64,000 nt of DNA, from assembly GCF_900102135.1 (NCBI RefSeq), contig NZ_FMVJ01000013.1, forward strand, positions 1 to 64,000, in the 5' to 3' direction. This DNA is from Microvirga guangxiensis. GTDB taxonomy: Bacteria > Pseudomonadota > Alphaproteobacteria > Rhizobiales > Beijerinckiaceae. Below are positions 46,103-54,621 of the stretch, piece by piece. The translations under genes were made by a program, and so were the position numbers. Numbering within the stretch: position 1 is the first letter of the stretch; each line of letters starts with the position of its first letter. A model generated the notes under the pieces. That model had not been told where the DNA came from. It was given only the letters and a program-made list of their open reading frames with translations, and made no database searches.

Positions 46103-47458
46103 TCAGCCGAAATATCCCTTCAGGCTCTCGGCGCGGCCCAGGGCCGCAAGTCTGTCCAGCATGGGCTCGGTCCTCGCGTTCAGGCAGGGACCAGCCAGAG
46201 CACGGAATTTTTCGATCGAAGCCTCTGGGCTCGGGAAAGTTTCAGGCTCGCCCGAGGGATCGGCGATCCGCAGGTCATACTCCTGTCCTCTGGCGCGGAC
46301 CTTTAGCGTGGCGCCGAAAGGATGGCGCAATCCTTCAAGGCTCTCATCGCAGATCACGTCGACCTTGTCGGCGAGTTCGTCGATCTGCGGCTTGCCCAGA
46401 AGATCGTAATCATCCCAGCCAAAGCGATCGCGGGTCAGGGCGACGGCTGCCGCGAAAGGCATCGAGAACTGCCCTTCGACGACACTGCGCGCGCGGCGCT
46501 TCTCGGCGAGCGGCGCTCCCACGAGAGTGATGCCATTGCGGTGGAGGCCCACGGTGATGCTCTCGATATCTGCAACGGTCCAACCATGCTCGCGCTTCAA
46601 TACCAGAAGCCCATCGACGGCGGCATGGGTATAGCGACAGGCAGGGAAAGGCTTGACGCCGATCTTCATCGTCTCCCAGATCTCTCCCAGGCCGGCGATG
46701 GCCTTGGCCGGATCGGCGCCGTCGCTGTAGCCCCTCAGGAAACCATGCTTTCCATCGATGGCATCGGCCGAGCCGTGAAAGCCTTCGAGCGCGAGTGTTG
46801 CCGCGATCAGCCCCTTCATCGCGGACTCGCCCACTTGGTAGCGCTTGTTCCAGGCACCATTCACTAGGAACTGGAGCGAGCCCGAGGCCTGGCTTGCCGC
46901 GACACCGAAGGCCGAGCACATCTGATCGACGGTGAGTCCCAGAAGGCGGCCCGCAGCGGCTGCCGCTCCGAAGGTCCCCGCCGTCGCCGTCGGATGGAAT
47001 CCGCGAGCGTAATGTGCGGTCGGATCAAGCGCATTGCCCAGGCGGCAGCAGATCTCGAAGCCCACGACGACCGCGGCGAGAAAATCGGCGCCAGATGCAC
47101 CGGTCATCTCGGCGGCCGCAAGAGCCGCGGGGACGACGGGAGCTGACGGATGAAGCGAGCTGTCGGAATGCGTGTCGTCGAAATCGAGCGAGTGGCCGAA
47201 GGTGCCGTTCAACAGGGCGGCAGCCGCCGGCGCATAGCGGCGCGAAAGGCCGAAGACCGAGCATTCTCCGGGCGCATCGAGCCCCATCCGGGCAAGCATC
47301 TTCAGCACCGAAGGAGTCGAATCCGACTCGTTCGCCGCCCGGATGATCGAGCCGATCAGATCGCTTGCCAAAGCAAGGGCACGAGCGGGAACTTCAGGGG
47401 GCAGGCTTTCGGTTTTTGTCTCGACCGCGAATGTCGCGAGGGTGCGGGTCACGCTCAT
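46103..47458 (-). CDS. MmgE/PrpD family protein
   Basis: The 451-residue protein has the PrpD fold landmarks FGHSLDFDDTHSDSSLHPSA and YARGFHPTATAGTFGAAAAA near residues 90-170 and FPACRYTHAAVDGLL further on. Known members include 2-methylcitrate dehydratase, cis-aconitate decarboxylase and an iminodisuccinate epimerase. In this cluster it may dehydrate or decarboxylate a C5-C7 tricarboxylate or isomerise a substrate. Three bases separate its start from the end of the lyase gene, so they are co-transcribed. Confidence 0.9.
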   Translation of the reverse strand: MSVTRTLATFAVETKTESLPPEVPARALALASDLIGSIIRAANESDSTPSVLKMLARMGLDAPGECSVFGLSRRYAPAAAALLNGTFGHSLDFDDTHSDSSLHPSAPVVPAALAAAEMTGASGADFLAAVVVGFEICCRLGNALDPTAHYARGFHPTATAGTFGAAAAAGRLLGLTVDQMCSAFGVAASQASGSLQFLVNGAWNKRYQVGESAMKGLIAATLALEGFHGSADAIDGKHGFLRGYSDGADPAKAIAGLGEIWETMKIGVKPFPACRYTHAAVDGLLVLKREHGWTVADIESITVGLHRNGITLVGAPLAEKRRARSVVEGQFSMPFAAAVALTRDRFGWDDYDLLGKPQIDELADKVDVICDESLEGLRHPFGATLKVRARGQEYDLRIADPSGEPETFPSPEASIEKFRALAGPCLNARTEPMLDRLAALGRAESLKGYFG

Positions 47459-47461
47459 GCT

Positions 47462-48280
47462 TCAGACTTCCTTTCCTGCCCTTAGATAGATCTGGCGTGC
47501 TTTGATGATGACAGGGGCATCGACCATGGCCCCATTCACTTTGATCGCGGCAGCTCCCGATGCGGCGGCTTCGAGCACGCGGGCCGCCCAATCGATCTCG
47601 GCCTCGGTCGGCATGAAGCCTTCACGGGCAGGGGCGATCTGGGCCGGGTGGATCAGGAGCTTTCCGCCAAAACCCAGTTCCATCGCATATCTGCTGTCGG
47701 AGGTGATAACAGCCGCATCCTTGATGTCCGTGGTCACACCGTCGATCGGCGCAGGCTTTTCGGAACAGCGCGAAGCTAGGGCGATCTGGGAACGAGCGAA
47801 AAGAAGCGCCTCGCGGGTATGACCGATGTTCAGATCGGCCGCGAAATCGATCGAGCCAAAGGCGATGCGATCAGCGGCTTCAGCAATCTCGAAGATGTTT
47901 CTCAGTCCCCACGCACTTTCCACCAGCGCGATTACCGGCAGACTCGAAGCTTGGCTTGCAGCCAGAATATCGTCGGCCGTTTGAGCCTTGGGCAAAATGA
48001 TCCCTGCGAGCGGCAGCTTCGACGCCGTGGCCAGATCATCCTCCGCCCATTCCACATCAATGGAGTTCACCCGCAGAAGAACCGGCAGCGCTCCGAGATT
48101 GGCTTCAGCCAGCGCTCCGGCCAGACCCTCCCGGGCCGCCACCTTGTTGTCCGTCGCCACCGCATCTTCGAGGTCGACAATGATGGCATCGGGACCAGCG
48201 GCTGCGGCTTTGGCGAAACGCTCCGGTCGGTCACCGGGGACGAAAAGCGGCAAAGTGAACGCGGGGAGACGGCTCGCCAT
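47462..48280 (-). CDS. HpcH/HpaI aldolase family, CitE-like (citramalyl-CoA lyase type)
   Basis: The 272-residue TIM-barrel protein has CitE-like landmarks: FVPGDRPERFAKA, IIVDLEDAVA (metal-binding Glu/Asp), LLRVNSIDVEW, ALVESAWGLRN and GSIDFAADL. This group includes citramalyl-CoA, malyl-CoA and citryl-CoA lyases. With the neighbouring hydratase it would split citramalyl-CoA into acetyl-CoA and pyruvate. It is the first gene of the minus-strand unit, divergent from the LysR gene. Confidence 0.9.
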   Translation of the reverse strand: MASRLPAFTLPLFVPGDRPERFAKAAAAGPDAIIVDLEDAVATDNKVAAREGLAGALAEANLGALPVLLRVNSIDVEWAEDDLATASKLPLAGIILPKAQTADDILAASQASSLPVIALVESAWGLRNIFEIAEAADRIAFGSIDFAADLNIGHTREALLFARSQIALASRCSEKPAPIDGVTTDIKDAAVITSDSRYAMELGFGGKLLIHPAQIAPAREGFMPTEAEIDWAARVLEAAASGAAAIKVNGAMVDAPVIIKARQIYLRAGKEV

Positions 48281-48358
48281 GAAATATTCCTGTTCTGAAT
48301 TCGCCCAGAAGATGAAAGGCCGAAGGGCATAAGGGAAATATTCAATTGGTTTTGCGGG

Positions 48359-48373
48359 TATAGAAAAAATCTA
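48359..48373. promoter_or_regulatory. Candidate operator in the lyase/LysR divergent gap
   Basis: ATAGA, five A residues, TCTAT: a 15-base interrupted palindrome of the T-N11-A size class recognised by LysR regulators, 79 bases upstream of the lyase start. Function is inferred from position. Confidence 0.4.
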
Positions 48374-48569
48374 TCCACAGCGCCCGTCGCTTCATTCCGC
48401 CGAGGCTCAGGAACCTGTCCTTATCGTCCCATGGGAATACAGGCGGGGGAGGTCGTATCGGTAGTCACCCCATTCTTGCCCTGATCCAGGCCGGTCCTGT
48501 CATTGCGCTATAACCTTCGTGCATGGTATCCGGCGCTTAGTCATACATTAAATTTATGCTGGGAGGCTC

Positions 48570-49529
48570 ATGGACATCCGTCAGCTTCGCTATTTCATAG
48601 CGATTGTCGAGCAGAAATCCTTTTCACGCGCCGCCTCGCTTCTGAACATTGCTCAGCCGGCGCTCTCGCTCCATGTGCGCAACATGGAAGCCCATTTGGG
48701 CACCTCTCTCCTGCTCCGCAGCCCTAAAGGCGTCGTACCGACGGAAGCGGGCGAGATCCTGTTGAGGAACGCCCGCATCATTCTCGACCAGCTTGCCCTC
48801 GTCGAGGAGGAGATCCGGGGCCAGGAGAACGATCCTGCCGGCGAGGTGCGGCTGGGCCTGCCGGGAACGATCAGCCAGCATCTTGCCGTTCCGCTGATCA
48901 TGGCTGCGCGCGCGCGATATCCGAGGCTGAAACTGCGCATCGCCGAAGCCATGAGCGGGTTCGTGCTGGAGTGGCTGCGCGAGCAGCGGGTTGATCTGGC
49001 GGTCCTCTACAACAGACCCGATGACGCCGGAATTCGCCTCACTCACGTCCTCGATGAAGAACTGGTCTTCTTCGGGCCGGCCAATCCATTGCCCGGCGGC
49101 CACGTGCCCGATCCCGCACAGAGCAGCCTCGCCTTCGCCGATGTGGCGAAATTTCCATTGATCCTGCCCAGCCCCAGTCACGGATTGCGCGATCTGATCG
49201 AGCAGAATGCTCTGTCTCGAAACATTGTTCTGAACACTGTGATCGACGTCGATTCCTACAGCAGCATCAAGGAGCTGGTGGCTGTTCACTACGGCTACTC
49301 TATCCTGCCGTTCAATGCGATTGCGAAGGAAGTGACTGCGGGCGTCTTGCACAGTTGGCGCATATGCGAGCCAAACCTCACGCGCGGCGTCCACATCGCC
49401 TACGCGACAAACCGCCCCAAGATCCACGCCGTCGCTGCGATCGAAGCTCTGACCTACGAGGTTCTCAGGGATCTGGTGAAATCCGAGAGATGGGCAGGTG
49501 TCCTGTCTCAGGAGCTGGAGGCGACCTGA
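48570..49529 (+). CDS. LysR-family regulator of the dicarboxylate cluster
   Basis: The 319-residue protein has a LysR helix-turn-helix (MDIRQLRYFIAIVEQKSFSR; NIAQPALSLHVRNMEAHLG) and an effector domain of the Nac/CynR-like type. It sits between the divergent lyase unit and the ABC transporter operon, so it is the natural regulator for both. Its effector is probably a pathway acid or CoA ester. Confidence 0.92.
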   Translation: MDIRQLRYFIAIVEQKSFSRAASLLNIAQPALSLHVRNMEAHLGTSLLLRSPKGVVPTEAGEILLRNARIILDQLALVEEEIRGQENDPAGEVRLGLPGTISQHLAVPLIMAARARYPRLKLRIAEAMSGFVLEWLREQRVDLAVLYNRPDDAGIRLTHVLDEELVFFGPANPLPGGHVPDPAQSSLAFADVAKFPLILPSPSHGLRDLIEQNALSRNIVLNTVIDVDSYSSIKELVAVHYGYSILPFNAIAKEVTAGVLHSWRICEPNLTRGVHIAYATNRPKIHAVAAIEALTYEVLRDLVKSERWAGVLSQELEAT

Positions 49530-49776
49530 GGAAGATCGGCCTCGTCCGGCAGGTTGGTTTCTGCTCCGCATGTCGCGCAGATGTCAGCCGTACGATGAGC
49601 TGCAGCTGCGCGTGTGATGCCGTCATGGAACGAATTCATTAGTCCTCCAAAAGTCTTATAACAAGTTTCTATGGGCGGCAGCGAAATTATCGATTTGCCT
49701 TAAGGTTATGGCGCTCCCAATGTTTGGGCCGCCTGGAGGACCCACCTCCGGGCGGGGACTGGTTCGGGAGGAATCA

Positions 49777-51090
49777 ATGAAATTCAAAGCGCTTTACCTT
49801 GGTGGCGTTCTGACTGCGGCCCTTTCTGCTGCGACGCTGACCGGCGCGGCTTGGGCTGCCGACAAGCCCGCCGAGTTGAAGATCGGCATCACGACCTATA
49901 GCTCGGGCTCGGCGTCCGTTTTCGGCGTGCCTGCACGCCATGCGGCTGAAATCCTCGCGGAGGAGATCAACGCGAAGGGCGGCGTGAACGGCGTTCCGCT
50001 CAAGCTCTACTTCATCGATGAAGGCGCCGGCCTCGAGACGCTGATGACCGAATACCGCCGTCTCGTTGAAGACGAAGGCGTGGAAGTCACCTTCGCTTCG
50101 ATCTCCTCCGGCGTATGCAATAAGATGGCCCCACTGGCGGAAGACCTGGAAGTCGTGAATTTCATGTGGGATTGCGGCACTCAGCGCATCCTCGAAGACG
50201 ACAAATATGACTACGTCTTCCGCACCCAGGCGAATGCCACGCCCGAAGTTCTGGCGCCGCTGGCCTACCTGCTGAAGGCGAATCCGGACTTCAAGACCAT
50301 CGCCGTCGTGAACCAGGACTATGCCTGGGGCCGTGACAGCTGGGAGATATTCTCCAACGCGCTGAAGATCCAGCGTCCTGATGTGAAGGTCGTTGCCGAG
50401 CTCTTCCCTGCATTCGGCGCCGCTGACTTCTCGACCGAAGTGTCGCGCCTGCAGGCTCTGAAGCCGGACGTCATTCTGTCGACCTCCTGGGGTGGCGACC
50501 TCGACACCTTCGTGCGTCAGGCCAAGCAGCGCGGCCTGTTCGAGACATCGAAGTTCGTCCTGCCGCTGGCCGAATCCTCGCTGCAGCGTCTGGGCGACGA
50601 CCTGCCCGAGGGCGTTATCGTGGGCGCGCGTGGTGACCACTACTTCCTGCATCCGGAGATGCGCGACAAGGAGAAGTTCAAGACCTTCAATGAGAAGTTC
50701 AAGGCGCGCACCGGCGAATATCCGATCTACTCGGCTGCGCACATGGTCCAGGCCTTCGCGGCGCTCGAAGCGGTCTATGACAAGGCGATCAAGGCCAATG
50801 GCGGTGAATGGCCGACCAAGGAGCAGGTTGCCGAAGCCATGGTCGGCCTTGAATTCCAGGGTCTGGGTCGCCCGCTGGTGATCCGGGAAGACGGCCAGGC
50901 TGTCGAGGCGCAGCTCGTCGGCACCACGGCGAAGCGTGACGGCTACAACTTCAAAGTGATCGACAAGATGGAGCTCTACGACGGCAAGGACCTCATGGCT
51001 CCGGTCGGCGAGAACTCGCTGAAGTGGATTGCCAAGTTCAAGCCAGACTTCCTGAGCAAGGTCCCCTCGACATCGTTCAGCCATAAGTAG
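49777..51090 (+). CDS. Branched-chain-type ABC transporter substrate-binding protein
   Basis: The 437-residue protein has a signal peptide (MKFKALYLGGVLTAALSAAT through AWA) and a type I periplasmic binding fold of the LivK class (LKIGITTYSSGSASVFG; EEINAKGGVNGVPLKLYFID; VNQDYAWGRDSWEIF; KPDVILSTSWGGD). The HAAT family it belongs to also imports amides, urea and aromatic or dicarboxylic acids, so the substrate may be the precursor of the C5 pathway. GGGAGGAA precedes the ATG at 49777. A hairpin follows the gene. Confidence 0.92.
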   Translation: MKFKALYLGGVLTAALSAATLTGAAWAADKPAELKIGITTYSSGSASVFGVPARHAAEILAEEINAKGGVNGVPLKLYFIDEGAGLETLMTEYRRLVEDEGVEVTFASISSGVCNKMAPLAEDLEVVNFMWDCGTQRILEDDKYDYVFRTQANATPEVLAPLAYLLKANPDFKTIAVVNQDYAWGRDSWEIFSNALKIQRPDVKVVAELFPAFGAADFSTEVSRLQALKPDVILSTSWGGDLDTFVRQAKQRGLFETSKFVLPLAESSLQRLGDDLPEGVIVGARGDHYFLHPEMRDKEKFKTFNEKFKARTGEYPIYSAAHMVQAFAALEAVYDKAIKANGGEWPTKEQVAEAMVGLEFQGLGRPLVIREDGQAVEAQLVGTTAKRDGYNFKVIDKMELYDGKDLMAPVGENSLKWIAKFKPDFLSKVPSTSFSHK

Positions 51091-51103
51091 TCTCGGCTGA
51101 CGT

Positions 51104-51129
51104 TGGCGGCTCGCCATGGCGGGCCGCCA
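51104..51129. terminator. Intercistronic hairpin behind the binding-protein gene
   Basis: TGGCGGC (51104-51110) and GCCGCCA (51123-51129) pair around a self-complementary CGCCATGGCG loop. It lies 13 bases after the gene end and lacks a U-run, so it looks like a partial terminator or mRNA stabiliser similar in position to the one behind dctP. Confidence 0.6.
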
Positions 51130-51212
51130 CGCGATCGCGACGTAGCTCCACTGCGCCGCCCTCCGCTTATCGGGCCGGTCTTCGTGTCTGGCCCACGTAT
51201 CGAGATATCCTC

Positions 51213-52118
51213 ATGACTCTGAACTTCGCCGTCCTCGCATTGCTCGACGGCATAGCATATGCGTCACTTTTATTCCTGGTTGCCGTCGGCCTGACCCTGA
51301 TCTTCGGGGTTCTTGGCATCCTGAACATTGCGCACGGCAGTCTTTATGCGATTGGTGCTTATGTCGCCGCCACCTTGGGACAATGGCTTGTCGCCAACGG
51401 CTATAATCCATGGCTCACCTTCCCCGCGCTTTTTGCCGGGGCGACCATCGTGGGCATTGTGCTAGGAGGCCTGCTCGAAAGGCTCCTGCTCCAGCGCATC
51501 TATGCGAAAGACGAGATTCTGCAGCTTCTCGTGACTTTCGCAGTTTTCATGATCCTCGAAAACCTGCAGCGCATGATCTGGGGCGTGCAGCCCTACTTCA
51601 TGTCGACCCCGCTGAATCTGCTCGGCAACGTCTCCTTCTTCGGTATCAACTACACGGCGTACCAGGTTCTGTTCCTGCCGGCGGCGGCGATCGTCGTTCT
51701 GTTCGCCCTGCGTCATTTCCTGCGTCATACCTCGATGGGCGCGCAGATCCTCGCCGTGACTGAGGATCGCGAAGCGGCGACTTCGATCGGTATCAATGCC
51801 ACCCGGGTCTATTTCATGACCTTCGTCATTGGAGCCTGCTTCGCCGCTTTGGGCGGAGCGCTGGCGACGCCGACGACCTCGCTCGTGACAGGCATGGGCG
51901 CGAACATGATCGTGCTGTCCTTCGCGGTCGCCGCGACCGCCGGCCTCGGTCAGATCGAGGGTGCGGCAATATCCGCCTTGATGATCGGTATCGCGCGCGC
52001 CTTTGCCGTCTATCTCAGCCCTGAGCTCGAGGTCATCATGCCGTACCTGATCATGGTGCTGGTGCTTCTGATCAAGCCTAATGGCCTTTTCGGCAAAGTC
52101 ACCGCGAGAAAAATCTGA
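51213..52118 (+). CDS. Branched-chain-type ABC transporter permease (LivH-like)
   Basis: The 301-residue protein has about eight membrane spans and LivH landmarks (VGLTLIFGVLGILNIAHGSL; GMGANMIVLSFAVAATAGLG). It forms the import channel with the LivM-like subunit. Its stop overlaps the next start by one base (TGATG). Confidence 0.93.
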   Translation: MTLNFAVLALLDGIAYASLLFLVAVGLTLIFGVLGILNIAHGSLYAIGAYVAATLGQWLVANGYNPWLTFPALFAGATIVGIVLGGLLERLLLQRIYAKDEILQLLVTFAVFMILENLQRMIWGVQPYFMSTPLNLLGNVSFFGINYTAYQVLFLPAAAIVVLFALRHFLRHTSMGAQILAVTEDREAATSIGINATRVYFMTFVIGACFAALGGALATPTTSLVTGMGANMIVLSFAVAATAGLGQIEGAAISALMIGIARAFAVYLSPELEVIMPYLIMVLVLLIKPNGLFGKVTARKI

Positions 52119-53185
52119 TGAGCAAAGAATTTCTGACTGCCATACCCGATGGCGCGGCGGGGACCACTGCTGACGGTTCATTGCCTGTTCGGCAGGAGCG
52201 TCGTGGGAATGTTCTGATGAACAAGGAATTTCTCGCGTTCATCGCGGTTGCGGCATTGCTGGCCGCGGTGCCGTTCACGTTCGGCTCCTCGATCACCTTC
52301 ATCGCGATGTGTCTTGCCAAGGGCCTCGCGGTGCTCGGAATCCTGATCCTGCTACGCGCCGGCCAGGTCTCGTTCGGCCATGCGATGTATTTCGCGATCG
52401 GCGCCTATGCCGCCGCCTTCCTGTCATCCGCCTTTCGCGGCATCGACATGATGGTGCTGGTTGCCGCCGCAATTCTTGCCTCTGGCGTGGCCGGTGCGAT
52501 CGTCGGCGTCTTTGTGACCCGCTACCGCGGAATCTTCTTCGGCATGATCAACTTGGCCTTCTCAATGGTGTTCTATTCGATCCTCGAGAAAGCCTTCCAC
52601 ATCACAGGCGGCTCTGACGGCATGCGCATTCGCCGTCCGACGCTTTTGGGGATGGAACTCCGGCGTGCGGAATTCGACGTCGCGATTTACTACGTCATTC
52701 TCGTCTTCGCACTCTTGAGCGTCTGGCTGGTGTGGCGCTACCTGCGCTCGCCCATGGGTGAAGCGCTGCGCGCGGTGAAATCCAACGAAACCCGCCTCGA
52801 ATATGTCGGCCTTTCGGCCAAGTCGGTGCTCCTGGGCGGCTATATTGCCTCAGCGGTGCTCTGCGGGCTTGGCGGCGTGTTCATGGGCATGGTGCAGGGG
52901 CTTGCGACACCGGAACATGCCTTCTGGACGCGCTCGTCCGAGCTCGTCTTCATCGCCGTTCTCGGAGGTCCGGCCCACGTGGCGGGCGCTTTTGGCGGTA
53001 CCGTACTCTTCGAAGCGGTCCGCACTTACGCGGCGGCGCTGCTCGATGACAGCTGGCAACTCATCCTCGGCGTGACCTTGATCCTCATCATCCTTTGGGC
53101 GCCCGGCGGCATGGTTGAACTCTTCCGGCGCTTCACGGGTCGGAACCGCGTCAAAACCGTCACTTCAGGGGAGGCAGGCCGATGA
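52118..53185 (+). CDS. Branched-chain-type ABC transporter permease (LivM-like)
   Basis: The product is 355 residues from ATG 52118, or 322 from ATG 52217. It has LivM features (ILIRAGQVSFGHAMYFAIGA-like region, RYRGIFFGMINLAFSMVFYS, SNETRLEYVGLSAKSVLLGG). The first start overlaps the livH stop, but the 33 extra residues are hydrophilic and precede the first span; the two starts have nearly the same sequence. The internal start gives the usual LivM length. It overlaps the ATPase gene by four bases. Confidence 0.9.
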   Translation: MSKEFLTAIPDGAAGTTADGSLPVRQERRGNVLMNKEFLAFIAVAALLAAVPFTFGSSITFIAMCLAKGLAVLGILILLRAGQVSFGHAMYFAIGAYAAAFLSSAFRGIDMMVLVAAAILASGVAGAIVGVFVTRYRGIFFGMINLAFSMVFYSILEKAFHITGGSDGMRIRRPTLLGMELRRAEFDVAIYYVILVFALLSVWLVWRYLRSPMGEALRAVKSNETRLEYVGLSAKSVLLGGYIASAVLCGLGGVFMGMVQGLATPEHAFWTRSSELVFIAVLGGPAHVAGAFGGTVLFEAVRTYAAALLDDSWQLILGVTLILIILWAPGGMVELFRRFTGRNRVKTVTSGEAGR

Positions 53186-53940
53186 GCGAGCAGTCCGCAC
53201 CCCGCCTTCTCCTGCAGGCAGAGGGACTCAAGTTGCACTTCGGCGGCATCATCGCCGCCGACGGAATCAATCTGTCCCTGTATGATGGCGAGCACCTGGC
53301 CATCATCGGTCCTAACGGCGCCGGGAAAACCACTTTCCTCAATATCTGCACCGGCTACCTGCGGCCTCAAGGCGGTTACGTCCGCTTCGAGAACCGCGAG
53401 ATCACGGCGCATCCGCCCCGCGATATCACCCGTCTGGGGATCGCCCGCGCCTTCCAGATCCCCCAGCTGTTCGCCGAGCAGACGGTGTTGGAGAACATGC
53501 TGCTCGCGGCTTCGGTACGTGAACGCCACTGGAATCCGCTGCGCAATCTTCATGCCATTCCCGAACGGCGCGAGATGGAGGAGCTGCTTGAGCTCGTCGG
53601 ATGCTCCGACGTTCGAGATCGAGTGGCATCGGAACTGCCGGAAGGAAAGCGCAAGCTGGCCGACATCGCCATCGCGCTAGCGCTGAAGCCGCGCGTTCTG
53701 CTGATGGACGAGCCAACTTCGGGTGTCGCCTCGGCCGACAAGTTTGACGTGATGGAGACGCTGATGAACGCGCTCCGCAAGGCCAAGGTCTCCTCGGTCT
53801 TTGTCGAGCACGACATGGAGATGGTGTCGCGTTACGCCACCCGCGTTGCGGTGTGGGCGCAAGGCAAGATCCAGACGACAGGAAAACCCGACGTCGTGCT
53901 CAACGACCCCGAGGTTATCCGAAATGTGATCGGAGGCTAA
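53182..53940 (+). CDS. Branched-chain-type ABC transporter ATPase (LivG-like)
   Basis: The 252-residue ATPase has Walker A GPNGAGKTT (43-51), Walker B VLLMDEPTSGV and the His switch (FVEHDM). Its signature region reads LPEGKRKLADIA, one of the loose LSGGQ variants typical of LivG. It overlaps livM by four bases and is followed three bases later by the LivF-like gene. Confidence 0.94.
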   Translation: MSEQSAPRLLLQAEGLKLHFGGIIAADGINLSLYDGEHLAIIGPNGAGKTTFLNICTGYLRPQGGYVRFENREITAHPPRDITRLGIARAFQIPQLFAEQTVLENMLLAASVRERHWNPLRNLHAIPERREMEELLELVGCSDVRDRVASELPEGKRKLADIAIALALKPRVLLMDEPTSGVASADKFDVMETLMNALRKAKVSSVFVEHDMEMVSRYATRVAVWAQGKIQTTGKPDVVLNDPEVIRNVIGG

Positions 53941-53943
53941 GAC

Positions 53944-54621
53944 ATGCTGAAGTTGACCAATGTCCATGCCTCTATCGGCAATATCCCGATCCTTCGCCAC
54001 ATCACGGTCACGGTCGATCCCGCAGAGACGATCGCGCTGGTAGGACGCAACGGTGCCGGCAAAACCACGCTCCTGCGCACCATCATGGGCTTCACGCAGT
54101 CGACGGGGGAGATGCATTTCGAGGGCAGGAACCTGCGAGACATCGTGGCGCACAAGCGGCCTGAGCTCGGCATCGGCTATGCGCCCGAAGACCGCCGTCT
54201 GTTCTCGCGCTTCACCATCACCGAAAACATCCTGCTCCCGGCGCGTGTCGCGGGGCTTGATGCGGCCGAAACGAAGCGCCGCCTGGAGCGCATCTATCTG
54301 GTCATGCCCGAATTGGAGACGCTTGGACCGCGCCCCGCGGGCTCGGTTTCGGGCGGCCAGGGCAAAATGGTGGCCCTTGGCCGTGCCATGATGCTCGCGA
54401 CCAAACTTCTGCTCCTGGACGAGCCGTTCCAGGGATTGGCCCCAGTGCTGGCCCACCGTTACGCGGAAGCCCTTGGCAAATTGCGCGAGATCGACCCGAC
54501 ACTGGCGATCATCATCACCGAGTCGAACCCACACCTGCTGAAAAGTTTCGCCGCACGCACCATCACCGTCGAGCGCGGCCAGATTGATAGCGATCTTATG
54601 ACTGAAAGGATGGAAGCATGA
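53944..54621 (+). CDS. Branched-chain-type ABC transporter ATPase (LivF-like)
   Basis: The 225-residue ATPase has Walker A GRNGAGKTT, signature VSGGQGKMVALGRAM and Walker B LLLLDEPFQGLAP. It completes the five-component importer. Its last codons overlap the aldehyde dehydrogenase start by four bases (ATGA), tying transport and catabolism into one transcript. Confidence 0.94.
   Translation: MLKLTNVHASIGNIPILRHITVTVDPAETIALVGRNGAGKTTLLRTIMGFTQSTGEMHFEGRNLRDIVAHKRPELGIGYAPEDRRLFSRFTITENILLPARVAGLDAAETKRRLERIYLVMPELETLGPRPAGSVSGGQGKMVALGRAMMLATKLLLLDEPFQGLAPVLAHRYAEALGKLREIDPTLAIIITESNPHLLKSFAARTITVERGQIDSDLMTERMEA

Noticed and set aside
49774..51117. Minus-strand open frame of 447 codons over the livK-like gene
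   Set aside because: Mirror frame of a clear periplasmic binding protein; no independent motif or ribosome-binding site.
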